Assembly (NCBI GenBank): GCA_025667525.1
Contig: CM046877.1
Location: forward strand, 296,356,364-296,420,363
Reading direction: 5' to 3'
DNA: 64,000 nt
Source: Glebionis coronaria
Taxonomy: Eukaryota; Streptophyta; Magnoliopsida; Asterales; Asteraceae
This document shows positions 56,579 through 64,000 of the stretch, piece after piece. The notes below the pieces were generated by a model. That model saw nothing but the letters and a program-made list of their open reading frames with translations, was not told the origin of the DNA and did no database searches. The translations under genes and the position numbers were made by a program. How positions within the stretch are numbered: position 1 is the stretch's first letter; every line of letters begins with the position of its first letter.

Positions 56579-56946
56579 TGTTAGCCCTATATTTTATATA
56601 GTCGAACAAGAATGTAATAGGTCATCTTAGTCGTTAATGGTCTTGTATTGTAATAGGTTATTCGGGTTAACCGGGCTTGGACTTTAAGCTAATATTGTAT
56701 AAGTTAGGGGGGTAAGCCCAAGTGAAAGCCAAGCCCGGCACATGAACAAGCCCACAAAGCCTCTTAAAGCGTGGCTATATAAACCCTCTTCCATGTGTGG
56801 AAGAGGGTGTTGGTCACATTTACTTTCTCTCTCTAGTAATAGTTTACCTTCTAAATTATCTCTAGTTTCTCTCTCTACTTTTCTTCTATTTCTCTCTCTA
56901 AATATTCTCTCTAAATATTGTGTTATGGATTCAAATGGGTTTAACA
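56579..56946 (+). repeat. Copia-4 3' LTR
   Basis: It is the same length as the 5' LTR with ten substitutions. It keeps the TATA box (56776-56783) and the hairpin (56783-56808), and is followed by the target duplication ATACC. Confidence 0.95.
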
Positions 56947-56951
56947 ATACC

Positions 56952-58450
56952 ATCAATTATCCATCTTCTCATTATTAAGTTATTCTGAATCGTTTGATTT
57001 CCATGTGTCACCATGGATCTAGTTTGTTATAATTATGATAAGGGTGGTTATATGAACCCTAAAACTATGTTAATGGTGGTTAGGGTTTTCATAAATTTAC
57101 ATACCGATTTTTTTGTTATAATACGACTTTAAGGGTTCTTAATAAGGTTTACTGATCATCTTTAACAAGAATTAGAAACCATAAGGTGATTTGGTTGGGT
57201 AAAACTCTTGGAATAATTATGGGTGTTTGGGTAGTTTGGAATTCCGGCCATATAAAACAAGCATAAACATGAGTTTTATAAAATATTTTTGGGTGTTTTA
57301 AGAGCCTCTGATTATGTAATAGGAGTATACTTCTGGAATATATCTCATATTATTTTTAAGAGGCGTGTAGGTGGGTTTTCAATCTGTTTAAGTTAAGGTG
57401 TCAAAACTAGTTTTTTAGACTAAAAATTTCAATTGTAGTGGGGAATTTATATCTAAAAACTATGAGGGTTCTGACTAAGCCATTTTTTCAGCATATTTTC
57501 CGTATGTTGGGACATCTCTTGTATTTGTTTCATAATTCTTGGAGATGTCTAAGTAGGGTTAACGAGTCAAAACTTTCTGTATATTCTGTCAGGGCTATTT
57601 TTGGACTAGTTTTGGTTTCATGGGCCAAGGATTGGGTTAAGAGATATTTGGGATTAAATCAAATTACAAAGGCCTTTTAGACCCTTAGGGGAGCCTCTAT
57701 CATGTTTTATAAAAATATGGAAACCTTTTGGTTGGATACTTAAGTAGTGTAAGTTACCTTAAAATAAGAGTAAAGTCGGGAATATGGAAACAATTGGTTT
57801 AAGTAGTATCAACCACCTATTTTTGGAAACTTAAATAGTGACTCTCTATTTATGGTAAGTAATGTATGGAAACATATGTTTGTAGATTCGGTGACACGGG
57901 TGTGCTCCATTAGCATCCGTGTTCGGCTTCTTTTATGCATTCGTTAAGGTACAAATATTTGTCCTTTTAGTAAGGACCTTCCTTATCACTTGTAGTATTT
58001 TTAGTATGATCCCATGACGCTATTTCTATTTTCCCTATGATTTGTTGTTGTAGTTCATTGCTTCATCATTTTATTTGATTCATTGTGATTCGTATGCACC
58101 TATTTGTCGTTTGTTGGTTGCCTTTATGATCTATTTGGAATTTGTTGTTTGTGCTTTCCCTTGCCCGAGCTATTTGTAACTAGTCATGGAGGTACCATGA
58201 CCGCTTCATTGATGCACCGATGATGTGACACAGTCTGTAGTGGTGCGATTAGTCCACGGTGTTCCCTTTCAGTGACCATTTATTATGCTATATTATGTGT
58301 GTGTGCACTAGTCATCGAGCTAGTGTACATATATGACTTTGTTTTGCAAGGAGCGTATGGATGCATCCTAGGTATTTTGTTTTGGTATGTGATTTAGTGA
58401 TTGTTGTGTGTGTGCACAATACACGCCATTTCACTATTGGTAAATTAGGA
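56952..58450 (+). mobile_element. Old gypsy LTR, right piece
   Basis: It continues 21853-22320 after the Copia-4 target site. It contains GGAGATGTCTAAGTAGGGTT (about 57540) and the GGAGGTACCAT to ATGCATCCTAGG stretch (58188-58370) that is shared, inverted, with 4200-4400. No ORF is supported; the 80-codon frame at 57438 has no motif. The end near 58450 is approximate. Confidence 0.5.
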
Positions 58451-58559
58451 GTGGCCGCCTATGTATGTTTATCTACTTAGAGAACCTTCAATTTAGTCAT
58501 TTGACTTCTGTTAATCTGCTCAAAAATGTTGGAAGTCCCCATAAGTTTTTAATGATCCA

Positions 58560-59834
58560 AGATTTCTCATGACCATTATCAATGATTTGGGACATTCTGT
58601 GGCCATATAATAGCATTCATACTTGGGATAAATTAAAGATTAAGTTTATGAATACCTTTTTCACCCTATCGTACCACGAAATTAAGGAATGATATCAAAC
58701 ATTTTGAGCAGAAAAATGGGGAGAATTTTAGTGTGGTGTGGGATAGGTTTAAGGAGATGATTAGAAAGTGTCCTACTCATGGTTTTGACTTGATCCACCA
58801 AGTTAATACTTTCTATAAAGGATTGAGCTTAAATGATCAAGATTCACAAAATTCTATTGCAGGAGGGGGGGGGATATTCTTGTTAAGCTCACACAACTAG
58901 CATGGGACATAATTGAAAACAAAGCTAAAGTAACAAATTCTAGAACAAGAGATTATGTGGCTAGTGCTAGTGGAGGAGATTCTAATAATGTGGAATTAAC
59001 TAATCAAATCAAAGAGCTTGCTACAGTTCTTAAAAAGTTGGCTTTGAAAGTTAAAAACCCTCTTATTAGGACTGTCAATACCATTCATGAGACATGTGAG
59101 AATTATGGTAGGCCACATTCTTACTTGAATTGTGATAAAGTGTATGATGATTCTCAAGATGAATGTTATGCTTATAATGATGATGGGAGGGCTCATTTCA
59201 AGCCCAACGTTAACCCTGACCACTTGTCCTACAAGTATAATAATTACCTTGCCCCACCTGGTTTTTCACCCCACCCAAACCCATGGTCAAAATAACCAAG
59301 TTCAAAATATAAACCAAGGTCCAAATATGGCAATTATCAAGGGAATGCTAATATGAGGGGTCAAAATTAATTTCAAGGAAACAAATTTCAAGGGAAAAAT
59401 CAAGGATTTCAAAACCAAGGTTTTTTACAATCAAGGTTATAATCAAGGTTTTCCTAATCAAAATCAAGGTTTTCCAAATCAAGGGTTTAATCAAGAGAAT
59501 ATTCCAAATTCTCAAACAGACTTGATTCTTCTAAAAATGAAAGAAATGCAAGAGGTAACTGAGTGGAAATTTTCACTCATGCAAACAGAAATCTTGCAAA
59601 CCTAAAGACCTCAAGGTGCATTACCCTCTAATACCCAAACCAAACCAAGGACCAATGTGAATCTATCACAACTAGGAATGGGAAAACCACTATGTGACCT
59701 TCTATCTCTCCGCCAGTGAAGGAGAGAAAAGGCCTGAAGATCATAATAAGTTCTACTCCACCTTCGGTGATTCCTCCTATAGCCACTCCTAGTAATATAC
59801 CACCTATGACTGGCCCTGTGATTTCTGAGACCGG
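58560..59834 (+). pseudogene. Decayed Athila gag
   Basis: The text moves through several frames: WPYNSIHTWDKLK and KFMNTFF near 58600, then DRFKEMIRKCPTHGFDLIHQ, VNTFYKGLSLNDQDSQNS near 58800, a G-run frameshift near 58866, then [11 protein letters not shown], and from 58957 a 112-codon frame with TCENYGRPHSYLNC (zinc-like block) and NYLAPPGF. The later part is Asn/Gln/Phe-rich and ends in a proline-rich frame at 59716-59834. It matches Athila-6 gag in block order but not closely in sequence, so it is an older and different copy. No protease or RT follows, because a Tekay-like LTR begins at 59835. Confidence 0.8.
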
Positions 59835-61260
59835 TGTGAGATCTCGTATTTTCCTGGTAATTATTTTACTCTTATACATCATTTTAATCATTGATAATAT
59901 TTTATTCAAAATTATAAAATTAATATTATTTTATGTTTCCACATATATTTAAATCAAAAATTTTGATTTAAAAGTACCAGCGTGCATTTTTACAAAATTT
60001 TACTTGAATCAACGGAACAAGGACCGAGGGCTAAATATTTCGACTTCACGGATTGAAAATAAGGTTAATCTTTACTTGGTATTAAGTCTAGAGCGATAAC
60101 GGGCACAGTGTTAATTCCTTGTATTTCACGTTTTATTGTCGATTGTTTCAATGTTTGATGTTTTCTTTTTAATGGCGTGTTAAGTCGTGTCGGGATACTA
60201 TATTAATATATTTTGAGTACGTTTTAACTTTTGAGAAGTATTTTTACGAAACCCGAGTCCTGTGAATATTTGTAAAATTGACTAATAGTCATTTTCCGCT
60301 TTTTAACTAACTATTGCTTTTTAGTCCAAAAGATTTCAAAGTTGGCAAAACTAGACCTTCACCCTATATATTATTTTTCCACTATCATAAATACATAGTA
60401 AAATATAAAAAAAATCCATCACCCCCTCCCCTTTTCTTTCTCTATCGTGAGCTAACACCACCAAAACACCACAAATTTTTTATTTCTAGCTTGTTTTAGC
60501 TTAAATTAATCCAAGACACATTCTTGAAAGTAAAAGGTGATTGTTTTGGTATCCATTTTTCTCACATGCAACAAGTTTCAAGTTTTCTTATGAATTAAGG
60601 TTGGTGAAATGCTTTAAAGATCATGCATGTGATGATCTTCACAAGATCATGATGTTTTGATAATGATAAGTTTGAGTTTTTGATTTTGATTTTGTTATAA
60701 GTAACATGCAAGTGATAGGATTGAAAATAGGTAATGATAGGGTGTTAGAATTAGTAGAAAAGTGGTTAAAATGGGTTGAAAAAGTGATTTTGTATGAGTT
60801 TTGATGAGATGATTTAGGGCAATAGGTTTAAGGCTAAATTTGGGTGTCTTAAGTTTGAATTATTGTTGTACTAATGAGATAGTGTTGCATAGATTTATAT
60901 TAGCTTCGTTTTGATATAAATTAGAGCTTCTAACTCAAAACGAGGAGGAAGTTATGATAGTTTGATTATTCGTGTACCGGGAGACGACTATCGACACAAT
61001 TCGAAGTTGTCGTTGATATTTGGATCAAATCCCGGGGACTATAAAATATGTTTTAAAAAGAGTCAAGGGCTTCTCATAGTTTCTAAACCTAGGGTTGTGA
61101 GTCTATTTCTAAACCAAAGTGTCAGTTTTGTAAACGGAATTGGTTAGTAATAACCGTTTTTTAGTATCGTTTTCTCCTCGATTCGACTCGAATTGAAATC
61201 TAGTTTTATCGTAGAGATTAATTGTTCTTGGTTAATAAAATTTGTTTGTTAATCCATGTC
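59835..61260 (+). mobile_element. Truncated Tekay-like LTR
   Basis: It begins TGTGAGATCTCG after the gag remnant. Its order matches the Tekay-5 LTR read on the minus strand. There is a TATA-like CTATATATTA (about 60363), a leader-like CT-rich stretch, AAGGTGATTG (about 60533), TAGCTTCGTTT (about 60901), ACCGGGAGACGA (about 60978) and TCAAATCCCGGGGAC (about 61025). Only about half of the 2.8 kb LTR is present and the right end is not defined. Confidence 0.6.
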
Positions 61261-63360
61261 TATTTAAACTAAAAAAATGGGGAAAGTATGTTGGCTAAGG
61301 AATATATAAAAATAAAAGCTTAATTAGTTCAAATAAAATTACTCTAAGATGCAAAATAAAATTAAACTACAAAAGTAGATCTAGATGCAACAAAAGTAAA
61401 TATAATTAAAAATATATCTAAATGCAAAATTAATCTAAATGCAAGCACGTAATATCAAATAAAAGTGACAAAAAATGAAATCACAAAGATAAACTTAAAA
61501 ATAAAGCGTAAAGCTTCAATCTTTTTAAGCTTATTAATCTTTTAGATGATAAAGCTTGGAGCTTTATATACTAATAATCTCAATAATCTCAAAAAGGTGT
61601 AAACTTTATACTAATAATAAGCTTATCTAAATGAAATCTAATTTTTAAACCTTTAAATCTATATTTTAAAACAATAATAATAACTAAAACTAATTAAACC
61701 GATTTTTATGAAAAATATAACTTTAATGAAAACAAAAACAATTTAAACTCTAACGATCTAATTAATAAAACTAAAGCGATAAAGCTAGAAAAATAAAAAG
61801 GAGAACTTTAGTACCCGTAGTCCGAGGATAACCGCTCTAAGCAAACAACATCAACAAAACACGGCCCGTAAAGTACACGGCCAACCAATATCAAACCAAA
61901 ACTGGCGTAACCAGGCCCGTAAAGTACACGGCCAACCAAATCAATCTCTAACCAAATTAATCAACCATATCAACTTGAACTGAATTAATCGACAATAAGC
62001 TCTTTACCAATAGCGATAGATCGATACGCCGAGATCAAAGAAAACATAAAAGGTTAGGATAATAAGCAATAATTATTCTATGATAAAGAGATTTAAATAA
62101 AATTAATAGATCTAAACTACTTTTTTCGGTTTTTATAAAATTTATATAATTTTAAAGCTAAAAATAAGAGATCTACAAAATTATAAAAAGATGAATCTAA
62201 GATGAAAAATAAATCTTAAGCACTTTCGAAGAATATTGGGTTTTAAACCAAGAATTTTCTTTGTCAATTAAGCACTTTCGATTAAGACATACCGAATACC
62301 CGACATTAAAAATAATGTCATCATAGCCCAATAAATACTTGTCCGGTCCGTGATACGTCCCAATCCACATCAAGTATTGCGGTCCTACTCCACATATTCT
62401 TTATATCAATACTCGACCCAAAGAAAAATCGTCCTGTCATGAAAATGTTACACACGGCATGCTTAAAAATAAATTCAACCCAAGTCTAATAAGATATCCG
62501 ATCCACCCTTTGAGCTATAAAGAGGCATAACCTAATAACTAGGTCATATATCCCTAATCCACACATAGTCAACCCTAAACAAATCCCATCTCATTTCCTC
62601 CGCCCCCTTCACCAATATTGTCTCTCTACCAAAAATAAATCATATCTCAGCTAAAACCTAGAAACCTCCGCCTCTTTGTTTACTTAATCTTTGCATCTAA
62701 GATAAAACCAACCTCGTCTCATTTGATCCAATTCCATTCAGAAACGGATCACACAAAATTTGAAACAAGACCCGTGAAATCAAATCGAGTCCATATCCAC
62801 GCCTTCTGATTTAATTTAATCAACAAGTTGACACTATCAAACTTGTTTTTTTCATTTAATCAGATTATTATACCGACCCCTTTCTTTTTCGACTCAAGTA
62901 CTTGGCATCAAGATCGTGATGATGGTCTCTGGTAGGTATTTTTGTGTAGTTGATTAATACCGAAACAAAGAGAGTAAATAACATGTTTGTTATCTAACTT
63001 TCTTTATATTTCGAATATATAAAAAAATGGCTCAAACCATTACATGGATCTATGATGATAGTCTCAATTTCGTGACTGATCTTTGAAGGGTCTATGCTTG
63101 CATGTCAAAAACACGAAATAGATTAACTGAGATCTCTTCTTTTTCTGTTTTTTCTATTCGAGTCTTGATTTCTTGATTATGGAGAAGGAGTGTGTTTTGT
63201 GGAGACGATGGGATTAGGATAGGATAGAGTCAGGGTTTATAGGATTTGAGTTGGTTAAGATGATTTTTGGTCTCGGTATTTTCTTGTTTGACCATGATCG
63301 GAATGTTTTTCTCATAAAAATGCATCTTGCAATTTTATTTTATTTTAATCGCATTGTTAT
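61261..63360. other. Unrecognised AT-rich sequence
   Basis: No ORF, motif or LTR end was recognised. A 26-bp segment beginning GGCCCGTAAAGTACACGG is repeated at 61863-61888 and 61914-61939. It may be the interior of the minus-strand element whose primer site is at 63973, but nothing coding confirms this. Confidence 0.35.
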
Positions 63361-63366
63361 GCACTC

Positions 63367-63520
63367 CATTGGAATAATCCCATTGGAATAATCACCATCG
63401 GGAAAATCACCATCGGAATAATCACCATCGGAATACTCACCATCGGAATAATCACCATCGGAATAAGCACCATCTGAATAATCACCACCGGAATGATCAC
63501 CATCGGAATCACCATCGGAA
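63367..63520. repeat. 15-bp minisatellite
   Basis: About ten units of ACCATCGGAATAATC (minus strand: GATTATTCCGATGGT) with small changes. It keeps a minus-strand frame open (SDGDY repeats, 63340-63609), but that frame has no other sign of being a gene. Confidence 0.85.
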
Positions 63521-63521
63521 A

Positions 63522-63972
63522 AGGGTTTTGACCCATTTTCTTGATTTTTTTTTATTTTTTTTCGAAAAATATGGATCTGGTGTTTTTCAGATCTGTCCTT
63601 TTTTTTCATATCTTCATTCTAAAAATAATAGCCTTAAAACCCAGACAGATTTTTGACACGTAAAAAGTTATAGATAGAAGAAATATCAACTGATGTGGAA
63701 AAAAACTGATGAAAAAAAGAATGAAACAGATAATAAACAATGACTTTGACAATCAAGATAAGCCACTCACTCAGACAACGAATTGGTGAAACAAATATGA
63801 CATGAATGTATGGACCTTATGGACTGACAGTATTAAAGAATGGATATGATGGATGCATATACTGAACAAAAAAACACGACATATTCCAGCTTACAACATA
63901 AGCAGAAAATAAGCGGAATAAGCCATCAACACCATGATATAAGCAAACACAAACACAAAACACCCCCGGTTA
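63522..63972. other. AT-rich sequence next to the edge primer site
   Basis: No feature was recognised. If the primer site at 63973-63986 is real, this is the leader of that element. Confidence 0.3.
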
Positions 63973-64000
63973 GCTCTAATACCAATTGTTAATCATAAGA
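63973..64000 (-). mobile_element. Edge of a minus-strand LTR element: primer site and LTR end
   Basis: On the minus strand the sequence reads GATTAACA, then ATTGGTATTAGAGC. The first fits an LTR end in CA (63987 outward to the window edge). The second is an initiator tRNA-Met primer site with one change. The LTR body is outside the window. Confidence 0.4.

Larger units (their letters stand above)
22321..56946 (+). mobile_element. Copia-4: large copia element with nested insertions
   Basis: LTRs of 368 bp each (22321-22688 and 56579-56946) are flanked by the duplication ATACC (22316-22320 and 56947-56951). Removing Tekay-5 and Athila-6 leaves about 12.1 kb. The order is primer site, 1.3 kb leader with a tandem array, gag, a long coiled-coil-like linker, protease, integrase, RT, RNase H, 2.7 kb of 3' non-coding DNA and a purine tract. 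Stops and frameshifts affect every coding block, so it is dead. By eye the LTRs differ at 10 of 368 positions. Reading frames continue across both insertions, which proves the nesting. Its copia lineage was not settled. Confidence 0.95.

Noticed and set aside
57438..57680. 80-codon ORF in the old gypsy LTR
   Set aside because: No motif, AT-rich and inside an LTR. Chance is the simplest explanation.
63340..63609. Minus-strand ORF with SDGDY repeats
   Set aside because: The frame is kept open only by the 15-bp minisatellite; there is no conserved flank or sign of a gene.
1..64000. Host genes, rRNA or tRNA genes
   Set aside because: I looked for exon-like conserved protein text and for tRNA or rRNA signatures on both strands. 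Only retroelement proteins and primer-site matches to tRNA 3' ends were found.

Overview
The window is nuclear DNA of a flowering plant and consists almost entirely of nested LTR retrotransposons. No host gene, rRNA or tRNA gene was recognised. Both Ty1/copia (order protease-integrase-RT-RNase H) and Ty3/gypsy (Athila type and Tekay-like chromovirus) elements are present. The style of the copia and Athila polyproteins and of the accessory ORFs resembles families I remember as abundant in the daisy family (Asteraceae). That placement is an inference that was not searched.

Left third (1-21820): three copies of one Sirevirus-like copia family, called here the A family, all on the + strand. A1 (1-3642) is the 3' part of one copy. 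A3 (6110-11352) carries a decayed pol (integrase, RT, RNase H), one accessory ORF and a 3' LTR. A2 (12231-21820) is structurally complete, with a GAGTC target duplication, two 1.6-1.7 kb LTRs, a primer binding site and a polypurine tract, but it has no gag or pol. In their place it holds three accessory ORFs. A 65-66 bp doubly palindromic module built from the half-site GCGGTTCCTTA occurs nine times in the family: once in every LTR, upstream of the TATA box, and once ahead of each accessory ORF (ORF1, ORF2, ORF3). A reverse-oriented gypsy LTR (3643-6109) splits the integrase of A3 and is itself entered by A1.

Centre (22321-56946): a copia element (Copia-4; target duplication ATACC, 368-bp LTRs) of about 12 kb, expanded to 34.6 kb by two insertions. 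The first is a minus-strand Tekay-like element (Tekay-5, 26051-37796, duplication AACAT) in the gag region, one LTR of which carries a 788-bp PIF/Harbinger-like MITE (27840-28627, duplication TTA). The second is a very young Athila-type element (Athila-6, 42359-53082, duplication TTAAC) in the RT/RNase H region. Athila-6 has a 1,807-codon gag-pol ORF and nearly identical LTRs. Copia-4 itself sits in an older gypsy LTR (21853-22320 continuing at 56952-58450).

Right end (58451-64000): a decayed Athila gag, a truncated Tekay-like LTR, about 2 kb with nothing recognisable, a 15-bp minisatellite and, at the extreme edge, the primer binding site and LTR start of a minus-strand element that leaves the window.

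The insertion order can be read from interrupted reading frames and target duplications. Copia-4 is older than Tekay-5 and Athila-6, Tekay-5 is older than its MITE, and A3 is older than the reverse gypsy LTR, which is older than A1. The most unusual content is the palindromic module and its pairing with duplicated accessory ORFs in the A family. A second unusual point is the recurrence of TTCCG-containing tandem arrays near the 5' ends of three otherwise unrelated elements.
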